The position numbers and the translations under genes are program-made. A stretch of 64,000 nt of DNA from an uncultured Albidovulum sp. (GTDB lineage Bacteria > Pseudomonadota > Alphaproteobacteria > Rhodobacterales > Rhodobacteraceae): the NCBI GenBank assembly GCA_913064775.1, contig CAJYAD010000015.1:1-64000 (forward strand). Direction: 5' to 3'. Shown here piece after piece: positions 1 to 11,554 of the stretch; positions within the stretch are counted from its first letter, which is position 1; every line of letters begins with the position of its first letter. The notes beneath the pieces were generated by a model. The model was not told the DNA's origin and ran no database searches. It worked only from the letters and a program-made list of their open reading frames with translations.

Positions 1-55
1 GACCGGCTGTAGCGTTTCACCCATGCGTGCGTCCGATGCTGCCGAAGGTCTTTGT

Positions 56-283
56 TTAGCAGCTTGATTCTAAAGCACATTCAGGCGCACGCAACCAATC
101 TAGCTCGATTTCGGTGAATAAGCCGGGATGAAAGAAGTCTTCATTGAAAGAATCGATGATCTTGCGTGCGCTGTCAGCAGTGCGAATGAAGGTGTCGAGC
201 TTGAGGAAGTGTTCGGAAACGTCGAAGTGAAAATAGAGCCGGTCCGATTGCGGCTCGAACCTCCATTCATCAATTTCAACCAT
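56..283 (-). CDS. Hypothetical 75-aa protein
   Basis: Not recognised. The translation has a normal globular composition (acidic, aromatic, mixed helix/strand pattern, few Ala/Gly/Arg runs), unlike the arginine-rich shadow frames that overlap it. It ends in a TAA stop. No Shine-Dalgarno sequence is visible before the ATG, so the start is uncertain and the gene could be a 5'-truncated remnant. There is no signal peptide or membrane segment. It lies in the least GC-rich part of the window, next to a stretch without genes, which suggests recent acquisition or decay (inference). Confidence 0.5.
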   Translation of the reverse strand: MVEIDEWRFEPQSDRLYFHFDVSEHFLKLDTFIRTADSARKIIDSFNEDFFHPGLFTEIELDWLRAPECALESSC

Positions 284-604
284 GCTAAGCGCCCACTATC
301 ATCACAACCATATGTTGAAGCTAGACGAGGCGTCTGGCGCGAAGCAAGGAAATCTGACCTTGCACGCCTATACGGCCGCGACCGGTCAAGATTCCGCCCT
401 TCTTGCCCGCCACACGCCAAATGCTGCGCGAAGCACGTCCGGCAGCTCTGGGCTGGCTTGGAACCTTCGCTGCACCAGGTGTGAAGGTCGGCTCAGGGCC
501 GATCACGTCGCTCGGCGGCGCATGACCGTTGCGACTTTGCAAAGGTCACTATCTGCGCATTTCTGACGGTCGAGCTTGGCCTGGAGACGATCGGCTTTCT
601 TGCC
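284..604. other. Gene-less stretch, no recognisable content
   Basis: About 320 bases between the small hypothetical gene and the MYG1-family gene. Short open frames exist on both strands but are rich in Arg, Ser and Ala and look like non-coding translations. I see no tRNA, terminator or repeat here. Confidence 0.4.
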
Positions 605-1522
605 TCATCCGCAGGCGGCAACGGCGAGATCCGCCATCTGCCCGATTGCCTCGCGCGTCTTTGCAACGGCAATGAAGCGGGCGTTGTGGCAGAAGGTCGC
701 CCCCTTGACGCCGCTGGCCGCCTCCAGCGCGGCGTCGGTCAGTCCCGCCCAGGCGGCAGGCAGGTCGGCGCGGCTTTCGAACGTGTCCCCGCCCTTGCGG
801 ATCGTGGTCAGCGCCCAGTCGTCGTCGCGAGGGTGGATCACGAAGAGCAGGTGATCGGCCCCCGCCTTCTCGATTGCGGATCGGAAGGGCATGCCCATGG
901 GCAGCTCGAGGATGCGGGAGGTGCCGGCGGCTTCGATTGCCGCCATCACCATCGCCTCGGCCCGGCACTTGGCGGCCCTGCCGTTCACTGCGGCCTCGAT
1001 GAAGGCCCGGGCGACGGGCAGCGCCTGGGCGAAGGCCCCATCGTCGGCCTCGGCGCCGCGGGTGTCGAAGGGTGGCTTAAGGGTTTCCAGAAGCACCGGC
1101 AGCGTCAATCCCGCCAGCGGCCCTGCGACCGACGGCTCCAGCGCCCCGTTGTCGATCAGATCCAGCGGCAGGACGAAGCTTTGGTCGAAGCCGCTGTGGA
1201 TGACCTCAAGGTCCGCCTCGGGCACCGACAGCGCGCGCAGATAGGCGTGACCGAAGTGCTTCCAGATCAGCCCGAAGGAGCTGTAGGGCTGGCCGTCCTC
1301 GCGCAGCGGGTTGGGCCGCTGGTGGTGATCGAAGATCCGGGCCTGGGCATCGTAGGCGCGGCCGACGTCGTAGATGATCCTGCCCTCACCCGGGGTGATC
1401 CATGCCGCGTCGCGCGAGCGGACCAGTTCGGCCCCCGGGTAGAGGCGGGTGAGGATCACCGAGGACAGAAGCTCGTCCGCGTGAAAGCCGCCGGAATGGG
1501 TGACGAGATGGGTGATGGTCAT
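605..1522 (-). CDS. MYG1/UPF0160-family protein (DHH-type phosphoesterase-like)
   Basis: A 305-aa member of the MYG1 family. Eukaryotic MYG1 is described as a 3'-5' RNA exonuclease; bacterial members are mostly uncharacterised. The N-terminus carries the family signature HSGGFHADELLS (residues 9-20). A DHH triad follows at 65-67, the expected metal-binding motif of this phosphoesterase-like fold. There is no signal peptide, so it is probably cytoplasmic. The frame is open further upstream, but the ATG at 1522 starts exactly at the conserved MTITHLVTHSGG segment and is preferred. A perfect 8-bp inverted repeat lies just upstream at 1544-1566. The substrate is unknown. Confidence 0.88.
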   Translation of the reverse strand: MTITHLVTHSGGFHADELLSSVILTRLYPGAELVRSRDAAWITPGEGRIIYDVGRAYDAQARIFDHHQRPNPLREDGQPYSSFGLIWKHFGHAYLRALSVPEADLEVIHSGFDQSFVLPLDLIDNGALEPSVAGPLAGLTLPVLLETLKPPFDTRGAEADDGAFAQALPVARAFIEAAVNGRAAKCRAEAMVMAAIEAAGTSRILELPMGMPFRSAIEKAGADHLLFVIHPRDDDWALTTIRKGGDTFESRADLPAAWAGLTDAALEAASGVKGATFCHNARFIAVAKTREAIGQMADLAVAACG

Positions 1523-1543
1523 GGCATGCCCCGGAAATGAAAA

Positions 1544-1566
1544 GGGCGGCCGGGAAAGGGCCGCCC
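1544..1566. repeat. 8-bp inverted repeat upstream of the MYG1-family gene
   Basis: GGGCGGCC and GGCCGCCC are separated by 7 nt, 21 nt upstream of the ATG at 1522. It could form an mRNA hairpin in the leader. There is no T-run, so a terminator is unlikely unless it acts as an attenuator. Confidence 0.4.
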
Positions 1567-1717
1567 GTGGTCTCTTTACCCGCGCGGATTGCGTCGACGG
1601 CAGCTCGATCAACATCTAGCTGAAGGCGCACGCGTCGCCACTAGATCCGCTAATCCGAAATGCATCGCCGGATCTTGAGCCCGAATCCGCCGCAACTTGA
1701 TCCGGATTTACACCCGT

Positions 1718-2029
1718 TCAGTGCGTCCAGGCGCCGCGCCGGTCGGTGGCGAAATTCTCGCCATAGCCGCGCAGGCGGATGTTGGCCTTGCGCGAATTGG
1801 GCGGGACGACGATATAGTCGATCCCGTGCTCGCGGGCGTAATCCTCGGCCTCTGCGCGGGTAGCGAAGCGCAGCCGCACCTGGCTCTGGGTGTCGGGCGA
1901 CGAGGTCCAGCCCATCAGCGGGTCGATCCCGCGCGGGCTTTCGGGGGCAAAGTCCAGCACCCATTGATGGGTCTTTGCCAGACCCGATTGCATCGCGTTC
2001 CGGGCCGGCTGATAGATGCGTGCGCGCAT
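1718..2029 (-). CDS. Complex I accessory subunit, NDUFS4/ETC_C1-type
   Basis: A 103-aa protein matching the small 'ETC complex I subunit conserved region' family (NDUFS4-like) usual in alphaproteobacteria. It begins [16 protein letters not shown] and carries the diagnostic [19 protein letters not shown] and [13 protein letters not shown] segments, then a C-terminal [13 protein letters not shown] stretch. Homologues associate with the peripheral arm of NADH:ubiquinone oxidoreductase on the cytoplasmic face. The gene is divergent from uvrB and far from any nuo operon, as is usual for this subunit. The ATG at 2029 fits the family length; longer frames upstream are Arg/Pro-rich. Confidence 0.9.
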   Translation of the reverse strand: MRARIYQPARNAMQSGLAKTHQWVLDFAPESPRGIDPLMGWTSSPDTQSQVRLRFATRAEAEDYAREHGIDYIVVPPNSRKANIRLRGYGENFATDRRGAWTH

Positions 2030-2136
2030 GGCATTCCTCGCAGGTCGTCCGTGGCGGTTATCTGCAAAACCGGCCGCTTGCGCAACCCCCGAGGCGGCCC
2101 CGCGCCGCCGCGCCATCCCCGCCCGGGGTTGCGCCG

Positions 2137-2151
2137 GAACAAAAACGGACC
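2137..2151 (+). promoter_or_regulatory. Possible LexA (SOS) box upstream of uvrB
   Basis: GAAC, 7 nt, then GACC, 30 nt before the uvrB ATG. The alphaproteobacterial LexA consensus is GAAC-N7-GAAC, so this has one mismatch. The position is suitable for repression of uvrB. This is inference from one imperfect site. Confidence 0.4.
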
Positions 2152-2180
2152 AGATTGGGGGGAAGCCCCAGGGAATCGCC

Positions 2181-4364
<2,184 letters not shown>

Positions 4365-4386
4365 GGCGGGGCGGGGCGCCCGGCCG

Positions 4387-4488
4387 TCAGAAGAACGAGG
4401 ACGGGCCCGAAACGCCGGAAAAACCGCAGGCCGTCAGGGCAAGCAACGTCCCGCAGATCATCAACAGACGCAATTTTGATCGGGTCAT
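4387..4488 (-). CDS. Very small lipoprotein (33 aa)
   Basis: A short gene between uvrB and the DUF4396 gene. AAAGGACACCGGG precedes the ATG, a good ribosome site. The product has a basic N-terminus (MTRSKLR), a hydrophobic core and the lipobox LTAC, with the lipidated Cys at residue 21. Only 12 residues (GFSGVSGPSSFF) remain after the Cys. It should be processed by Lgt and LspA into a membrane-anchored peptide. The size and layout resemble entericidin-like or other orphan mini-lipoproteins. No function can be assigned. It converges on uvrB with a 22-nt gap. Confidence 0.7.
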   Translation of the reverse strand: MTRSKLRLLMICGTLLALTACGFSGVSGPSSFF

Positions 4489-4846
4489 CCCGGTGTCCTT
4501 TGCTGGGTGGGGCGGGCGCTTGCCCGGCCATCCCGTCCATCATCCCCGGACCGGCGGTGAAGGCAAGCCTTGCGGCCGCGGGATCGGCTGGGTGCCGAAA
4601 GTGAGGGGTGGAAGGGGGGCCGCGCAGATCCGCGGCGCCCTTGCCGCAATCTTCGGGCAGGCGGGCCGCGCGGGAATTTTTTCAACGGCCCGGAACCGAT
4701 CCCGGCGGCTTGCGTTTTTCTGACATCCGGCATGCCTGTCCGGACTGCGTCTATGTGCTATCTGTCCCCAGCACGGCGCGCCCCGGCCCTTTCCCCAGGG
4801 GGCCGGGGCAGACGCACAGAAATCCACCCCAACCTTGCGCGTGCTC
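4489..4846. other. Intergenic stretch without a supported gene
   Basis: About 360 bases between the divergent mini-lipoprotein and DUF4396 genes. Open frames here are Arg/Pro-rich shadows. A weak 6-bp inverted repeat (4663-4668 and 4686-4691) flanks a T6 run. Promoters for both flanking genes must lie here, but I cannot point to convincing boxes. Confidence 0.4.
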
Positions 4847-5557
4847 ATGACCCCGACCTGGCTTACAATCCTGTCCTGGCTGACCATCCTGATCGGCGTG
4901 CTCTCGGCGCTTTGGCTGGTGCGCGATCTGCGCCGCCGGCCGCAGCCGATGGCCATCATGAACGCCGTCTGGCCGCTGACCGCGCTGTTTGGCGGGCCGC
5001 TGCTGATCGCCTTCTACCTGCGCCATGGCCGCGCCGGCGACGGCGGCGGTCCTCATCACCACGGCGGCGGACTTGATCCGGATCCGGCCTCGGTGACCAA
5101 GGGGGCGCTGCATTGCGGCGCGGGCTGTGCGCTGGGCGATATTCTGGCCGAGGGCGGCGCCGCGCTTTGGCCCGCGCTGCTGGTGCCGTTCGGCTATCCC
5201 GGTTTCTGGAGCGAGCGCATCTTTGCGGTCTGGGGCCTCGATTTCGTGCTGGCCTTCGTCCTTGGGATCATCTTCCAGTATTACGCGATCGTGCCCATGC
5301 GTGATCTGTCGCCCGGGCGCGGCATCGTCGAGGCGCTGAAGGCCGATACGCTGTCGCTGATATCCTGGCAGGTGGGGATGTACGGCGCGATGGCGCTGTT
5401 TCATTTCTGGATCTTCCCCAATCTGATAGGCGCGCCGCTGATCCCGGCCTCGCCGCCGTTCTGGCTGGCGATGCAGATCGCGATGGGGGCGGGGCTGCTG
5501 ACGGCCTGGCCGACCAACCTGTTCCTGATCCGCGCGGGGGTGAAAGAGGCGATGTAG
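4847..5557 (+). CDS. DUF4396 domain-containing membrane protein
   Basis: A 236-aa polytopic membrane protein. Hydrophobic segments begin at about residues 6-25, 38-58, 98-120, 128-150, 170-190 and 200-220. Between the second and third lies a His/Gly-rich loop and then the family motif GALHCGAGCALGD, whose Cys and His residues could bind metal. DUF4396 proteins are inner-membrane proteins of unknown function. The ATG at 4847 is used; an in-frame TTG four codons earlier (4835) is an alternative. An intergenic repeat hairpin at 5634 follows the gene. Confidence 0.85.
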   Translation: MTPTWLTILSWLTILIGVLSALWLVRDLRRRPQPMAIMNAVWPLTALFGGPLLIAFYLRHGRAGDGGGPHHHGGGLDPDPASVTKGALHCGAGCALGDILAEGGAALWPALLVPFGYPGFWSERIFAVWGLDFVLAFVLGIIFQYYAIVPMRDLSPGRGIVEALKADTLSLISWQVGMYGAMALFHFWIFPNLIGAPLIPASPPFWLAMQIAMGAGLLTAWPTNLFLIRAGVKEAM

Positions 5558-5633
5558 GGCGCGCGTTGATGGAGCGCCGATGGGGGAAGCGCCGATGGGG
5601 AGCGACCTGGTGCGCGCCAGTTCATCGCAGAGA

Positions 5634-5684
5634 GGGGGGCGCTGCCCCCCTGTGCCCCCCGGGATATTTTTGCCAAAGAGAAAG
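5634..5684 (+). repeat. Dispersed intergenic element, copy 1 (hairpin plus TATTT...GAAAG tail)
   Basis: GGGGGGC-GCT-GCCCCCC forms a 7-bp G/C stem. It is followed by a second C-run and then GGGATATTTTTGCC and AAAGAGAAAG. It sits between the convergent DUF4396 and ubiK genes. It probably serves as a terminator, and the same design recurs elsewhere in the window. Confidence 0.65.
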
Positions 5685-5744
5685 AACAGGCCGCGCGGGG
5701 ATCGCGGCCTTGTGATAGAGGCTGGCCCTGCAGGCGAAGGGGGC

Positions 5745-6002
5745 TTAGCCCTTGGCGGGTTTCGGGCCGGCCTCAAGGGCGTCGAGGCGGGCCTTGAGGG
5801 CCTCGTTTTCCTCGCGTGCCTTCTGTGCCATCGCGCGGACGGCGTCGAATTCTTCGCGGGTGACGAAGTCGCGGTCGGCCAGCCAGCGGTCGACCAGACC
5901 TTTCATCGCGGTTTCGGCTTCGGTGCGTGCGCCCTGGGCCACGCCCATCGCGTTTGTCATCAGTTGGGAGAAGTCGTCGAGAATCTTGTTGCGGGTCTGC
6001 AT
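5745..6002 (-). CDS. ubiK: Ubiquinone biosynthesis accessory factor UbiK (BMFP family)
   Basis: An 85-aa member of the membrane fusogenic/BMFP family. UbiK is an accessory factor that works with UbiJ in aerobic ubiquinone biosynthesis. The sequence starts MQTRNKILDDFSQLMTNAMG, the family's amphipathic N-terminal helix. It continues with the typical VTREEFDAVRAMAQKAREENEAL coiled-coil segment and ends in a Lys/Pro-rich tail. The ATG at 6002 matches the conserved start; upstream extension is Arg/Pro-rich. It is divergent from lgt, a common arrangement in Rhodobacteraceae. Confidence 0.88.
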   Translation of the reverse strand: MQTRNKILDDFSQLMTNAMGVAQGARTEAETAMKGLVDRWLADRDFVTREEFDAVRAMAQKAREENEALKARLDALEAGPKPAKG

Positions 6003-6106
6003 CGGGGCCTCCGGTAACGCTTGTCCCCATATGGGCCGCGCGCGCGGGAATCTCAAGGTTGACTTCGCCGGGCAAACCTATTCAACCAAGCGAAGACGGA
6101 GGTGAC

Positions 6107-7006
6107 ATGCAGCATTACATCCCCTTTCCCGACATCTCGCCCATCATTTTCACGATTCATCTGTTCGGGGCCAGCTTTTCGCTGCGCTGGTATGCGGTGG
6201 CCTATATCCTTGGGCTGATCATCGGCTGGCGGATCGTGGTGTCGCTGGTCAAGCGCCCGCGTCTCTGGCCCGCCGACAAGGCGCCGATGCTGCCCCGGCA
6301 TGTCGAGGATCTGCTGACCTGGGTGATTCTGGGCGTGGTGCTGGGCGGCCGCACCGGCTTCGTGCTGTTCTATGAGCCCGCATTCTACTTCGCCCATCCC
6401 TGGCAGATCCCGCAGGTCTGGCACGGGGGCATGTCGTTCCATGGCGGATTGCTGGGCGTCATGCTGGCGGTGACGCTGTTCTGCCGGCATCACAAGATCC
6501 CGCTGCTGCAGGCCGCCGATGCGCTGGCCGTGGCCACGCCGCCCGGGTTGCTGCTGGGAAGGCTCGCCAATTTCGTGAATAACGAGCTTTGGGGCCTGCC
6601 CAGCCACCTGCCCTGGGCCGTGGCCTTCCCCGGGCCGGCCGCGTCGAATTGCGGCCCCGGCTGGGTGGGGGTCTGTACGCGCCACCCCTCGCAGCTGTAC
6701 GAGGCTGGGATGGAAGGGATCATCCTGGGGACGATCCTGCTGTATATGGCCTGGCGCACCGGTGCGCTGAAACGCACAGGGAGGCTTCTGGGGGTGTTCC
6801 TGACGGGCTATGGCATCGCCCGCTTCATCGTCGAATTCTTCCGCGAGGCCGATCCCGAATTTCGCAGCATTTCCGACCCGATGGGCAATGTGGTCGAATT
6901 CGGCCACGGCTTGGGCGGCCTGTCCATGGGGCAGGTGCTGTCGCTGCCGATGATCATCGTGGGGCTGTTCTTCTTGTGGCGCAGCTTTCGGCGCCGGCCG
7001 GGGTGA
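6107..7006 (+). CDS. lgt: Prolipoprotein diacylglyceryl transferase
   Basis: A 299-aa inner-membrane enzyme that transfers a diacylglyceryl group from phosphatidylglycerol to the lipobox Cys of prolipoproteins, the first step of lipoprotein maturation. It has the expected seven or so membrane segments. HGGMSFHGG (residues 106-114) contains a catalytic His region, and the Lgt signature GRLANFVNNELWG is at 151-163. A strong GGAGGTGAC site precedes the ATG at 6107. The TGA stop overlaps the GTG of the next gene (GTGA), so the three genes lgt, methyltransferase and pgeF are probably translated in a coupled way. Confidence 0.97.
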   Translation: MQHYIPFPDISPIIFTIHLFGASFSLRWYAVAYILGLIIGWRIVVSLVKRPRLWPADKAPMLPRHVEDLLTWVILGVVLGGRTGFVLFYEPAFYFAHPWQIPQVWHGGMSFHGGLLGVMLAVTLFCRHHKIPLLQAADALAVATPPGLLLGRLANFVNNELWGLPSHLPWAVAFPGPAASNCGPGWVGVCTRHPSQLYEAGMEGIILGTILLYMAWRTGALKRTGRLLGVFLTGYGIARFIVEFFREADPEFRSISDPMGNVVEFGHGLGGLSMGQVLSLPMIIVGLFFLWRSFRRRPG

Positions 7007-8124
7007 CGCCGCTCGCGCAGATCCTGGCCCGGCGAATCGCCGCGGGAGGCCCAATCCCGGTGGCCGAGTACATGGCGGAGTGCCTTTTGCATCCCGCGCA
7101 TGGCTATTACACCACGCAAGAGCCCTTCGGCCAGCAGGGAGATTTCATCACCGCGCCCGAGATCAGCCAGATGTTCGGCGAGTTGGCGGGGCTGGCGCTG
7201 GCGCAATGCTGGCTGGATCAGGGCGCGCCATCCCCCTTCACCCTGGCCGAGCTGGGCCCCGGGCGCGGCACGCTGATGGCCGATATCCTGCGCGCCACGC
7301 GGGCGGTGCCGGGGTTCCACGAAGGGCTGCGCCTGCATCTGGTCGAGGCCTCGCCAAGGCTGCGCGCCGCCCAGGCGCGGGCGCTGGAGGCCGCCGCGCC
7401 CCCCCACCAGTTCCCACCACAATGGCTCGACCGTGCCGATAGCCTGCCCGAGGCGCCGCTTTATCTGATTGCCAATGAGTTCTTCGATGCCCTGCCGATC
7501 CGCCAGTTCCAGCGCGCCGGCCCCGCCTGGCGCGAGCGGCTGGTCGGATTGGCGCAGAAGGACGCGCCGGGCGGGTTGCGCTTTGGCCTGTCGGACGCGG
7601 TCGCGCCCCAGGCCCTGGCCCACCGGCTGGCCGACACGCAGGAGGGCGACGTGGTCGAGACCTGCGCCGCCGCCGCCCCGGTGATGCAGGCGATCAAGGC
7701 GCGGCTGACCCACCATGGCGGCGCCGCGCTGATCATCGATTACGGCGGCTGGCGATCGCTGGGCGACACGCTGCAGGCGCTGCGTGCCCGCGAAAGCGAC
7801 CCGCCGCTGGCCCATCCCGGCGAGGCCGATCTGACCGCCCATGTCGATTTCGAGGCGCTGCGACGGGCGGCGCCGGGGGTAATGGCCTCGGGCCTGACCG
7901 AACAAGGCGCCTGGCTTTCGCGCCTGGGGATCGGGCATCGCGCCGAGGTTCTGGCCCGGCGGCTAAGCGGATCCGCACTGCTCGCCCATCGCGCGGCCAC
8001 GCAGCGCTTGACCGCCGAGCAAGAAATGGGAAGGCTCTTCAAGGTGCTGGGCCTGGCCGGGCCCGGACAAAGCCTGCCACCCGGGTTGGACCCCGCAGCA
8101 AAGACCGCATCACCGGAAACATGA
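7003..8124 (+). CDS. SAM-dependent methyltransferase, NDUFAF7/MidA family
   Basis: A 373-aa class I methyltransferase. Mitochondrial NDUFAF7 dimethylates an arginine of complex I subunit NDUFS2; bacterial members probably act on the same target (family knowledge). The family opening (PLAQILARRIAAGGPIPVAEYMAECLLHPAHGYY) is complete. The SAM-binding motif ELGPGRGTLMADIL is at about residues 82-95. Further motifs are ANEFFDALPIRQFQ and IIDYGG. The GTG at 7003 overlaps the lgt stop and starts the conserved region; the upstream reading frame is lgt shadow. The 3' end overlaps pgeF by ATGA. Confidence 0.92.
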   Translation: MTPLAQILARRIAAGGPIPVAEYMAECLLHPAHGYYTTQEPFGQQGDFITAPEISQMFGELAGLALAQCWLDQGAPSPFTLAELGPGRGTLMADILRATRAVPGFHEGLRLHLVEASPRLRAAQARALEAAAPPHQFPPQWLDRADSLPEAPLYLIANEFFDALPIRQFQRAGPAWRERLVGLAQKDAPGGLRFGLSDAVAPQALAHRLADTQEGDVVETCAAAAPVMQAIKARLTHHGGAALIIDYGGWRSLGDTLQALRARESDPPLAHPGEADLTAHVDFEALRRAAPGVMASGLTEQGAWLSRLGIGHRAEVLARRLSGSALLAHRAATQRLTAEQEMGRLFKVLGLAGPGQSLPPGLDPAAKTASPET

Positions 8125-8909
8125 CCCTAGAAATCATCACCTCACCCAGTCTTGCCGCTGTCCGTCACGGCTTTTTTACCCGCCGCGGCGGTGCCTCTTC
8201 GGGGATCTTCGAGGGGCTGAACTGCGGGCCGGGATCCTCGGATCAGGCCTCGGCGGTGACGGTGAACCGCGACCGGGTCGCTGTGGCGATGGACGTGGCG
8301 CCCGAGGCGCTGGTGACGATCAATCAGGTTCATTCCGCCGATGTCGTGACCCTGACCGAAGCGCCTGCGGCGGGGGCAGGCGCAGGGGCGGGGCAGGGCG
8401 ACACGCGCCCGCGCGCCGATGCGATGGTGACGCGGGTGCCGGGGCTGGCGCTGGGCATCCTGACCGCCGATTGCCAGCCAGTCCTGTTCGCTGACACGCG
8501 TGCCGGGGTGGTGGGCGCGGCCCATGCCGGCTGGCGCGGCACGCTGGGCGGGGTGCTGGAGGCCACGCTGGACGCGATGGAGACGCTGGGCGCGCAGCGC
8601 GCCGACATCCGCGCCGTGATCGGCCCCGCGATCAGCCAGGCCGCCTATGAGGTCGGCCCCGAGATGATGGAGGATTTCCTGGCCGAAGACCCCGAGAACG
8701 CGCGCTTCTTCGCGGGCGGCACCGGCGACCGGGTACAGTTCGATCTGCCCGCCTTCGGTCTGCACCGGCTGCGCGCCGCCGGGGTGGGGGCCGCGGAATG
8801 GACACGCCACTGCACCTACGGCGATCCGGCGCGGTTCTATTCCTACCGCCGCACCACCCATCTGGGCGAGGTCGATTACGGCCGGCTGATCTCGGTCATC
8901 CGGCTGTAG
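8121..8909 (+). CDS. pgeF: Peptidoglycan editing factor PgeF (YfiH, laccase-domain)
   Basis: A 262-aa polyphenol-oxidase-fold (CNF1/YfiH) protein. In E. coli it removes L-Ser-containing muropeptide precursors. The conserved metal-site residues are present: H71 in NQVHSAD, C118 in TADCQP and H135 in AHAGWRG. An Ala/Gly-rich insert (about 82-95) lies between the first and second. The start overlaps the methyltransferase stop (ATGA). The stop codon directly abuts the stop of convergent lepA with no spacer. Confidence 0.93.
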   Translation: MTLEIITSPSLAAVRHGFFTRRGGASSGIFEGLNCGPGSSDQASAVTVNRDRVAVAMDVAPEALVTINQVHSADVVTLTEAPAAGAGAGAGQGDTRPRADAMVTRVPGLALGILTADCQPVLFADTRAGVVGAAHAGWRGTLGGVLEATLDAMETLGAQRADIRAVIGPAISQAAYEVGPEMMEDFLAEDPENARFFAGGTGDRVQFDLPAFGLHRLRAAGVGAAEWTRHCTYGDPARFYSYRRTTHLGEVDYGRLISVIRL

Positions 8910-10709
<1,800 letters not shown>

Positions 10710-10840
10710 GGCGCGCATATGAGCAGGAATCGAAGGCCGGTCAAGCGGACATCAAGCCGCTCGCCCGGCCCGGCCCCGGTTGCGCGCCCGAACCGGGCCG
10801 AAGGTGGGGGCGATGTGCGCCCCGCACAGACCCCCGAGGA

Positions 10841-10981
10841 TCAGTCTATCTTCGCCTGGGTCTGCTTCGCCGTGGAGGTCAGGGCATGGCCGGCATGTGC
10901 AATATCCTGCCCGGCGCCAGCCATCGTGTCACAACCGGCAAGCCCCAGCGCGACAGTAAGAAGTAGAACGATGCGGATCAT
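10841..10981 (-). CDS. Entericidin A/B-family small lipoprotein
   Basis: A 46-aa lipoprotein: hydrophobic N-terminus, lipobox LAGC (Cys at residue 16), then an Ala/Gly/Thr-rich amphipathic tail (DTMAGAGQDIAHAGHAL) typical of entericidins. In E. coli entericidins form a membrane-active toxin/antidote pair; single copies such as this one are common in alphaproteobacteria with unknown role. GGGAG lies upstream of the ATG at 10981. A near-palindromic GC-rich stretch at about 10771-10800 lies downstream and could be its terminator. Confidence 0.88.
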   Translation of the reverse strand: MIRIVLLLTVALGLAGCDTMAGAGQDIAHAGHALTSTAKQTQAKID

Positions 10982-11190
10982 GCGGAACTCCCTGCTCCGG
11001 TTGAAAATCAGGCCGGCACGTTGCCGGGCAGCCACGTCCGTGTCAACTCTGCCACGCGCTAGGGACGCGAACATGTGACTTTACCGGCTGTTAACCTTGT
11101 CCGGGGCAGGCTGGTTCCCGCCGAAGCCACAAAAAGGCGGGGCGTGTTTCGGGGCGGGTCGATCGCGGGCGAAACCGGGAGGAGATGGGG

Positions 11191-11529
11191 ATGCGCTGTG
11201 CTGTGGGCTTTCTGCCGCTGGTTCTGGTTGCGGGCTGCGGGGCGCAACCGGCGCCGGCCTTTTTTGGCGCCGCGCGAACCCAGGTGGAGCGCGACGGGCG
11301 CCAGTATGTGCTCTTTCGCAAGGACGACCGGGTCGAGGTCATTCGCCTGGGCTATGCCCGGCCCGGCGAGCATCTGGCGATCCGCGCGACGATGGTGGCG
11401 TTGGTGGCGCAGGTGACGGGCTGCCAGCTGTCGGCCTACGCGTCCCGCGGCGACAGTGGCGAGCTTAGGGGACGTCTTGTGGCCTGCAAGGCAGGGCGGT
11501 GGCCATTGGCGCCGGACGGGGAGGGCTGA
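11191..11529 (+). CDS. Hypothetical lipoprotein (112 aa)
   Basis: Begins MRCAVGFLPLVLVAGCG, a short lipoprotein signal with lipobox VAGC. The mature part (about 97 residues) includes FFGAARTQVERDGRQYVLFRKDDRVEVIRLGYA and a second Cys pair region. No family is recognised. GGGAGGAG at 11177-11184 fits the ATG at 11191 (6 nt) better than the ATG at 11185, which is too close. It converges on the alpha/beta hydrolase gene with a 25-nt gap. Confidence 0.72.
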   Translation: MRCAVGFLPLVLVAGCGAQPAPAFFGAARTQVERDGRQYVLFRKDDRVEVIRLGYARPGEHLAIRATMVALVAQVTGCQLSAYASRGDSGELRGRLVACKAGRWPLAPDGEG

Positions 11530-11554
11530 TCCGGGGATCGTGCGCGCCCCGGCC

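Noticed and set aside
4485-4733. An 82-codon open frame on the minus strand
   Set aside because: It overlaps the mini-lipoprotein start region, is Arg/Pro-rich and lacks a ribosome site.
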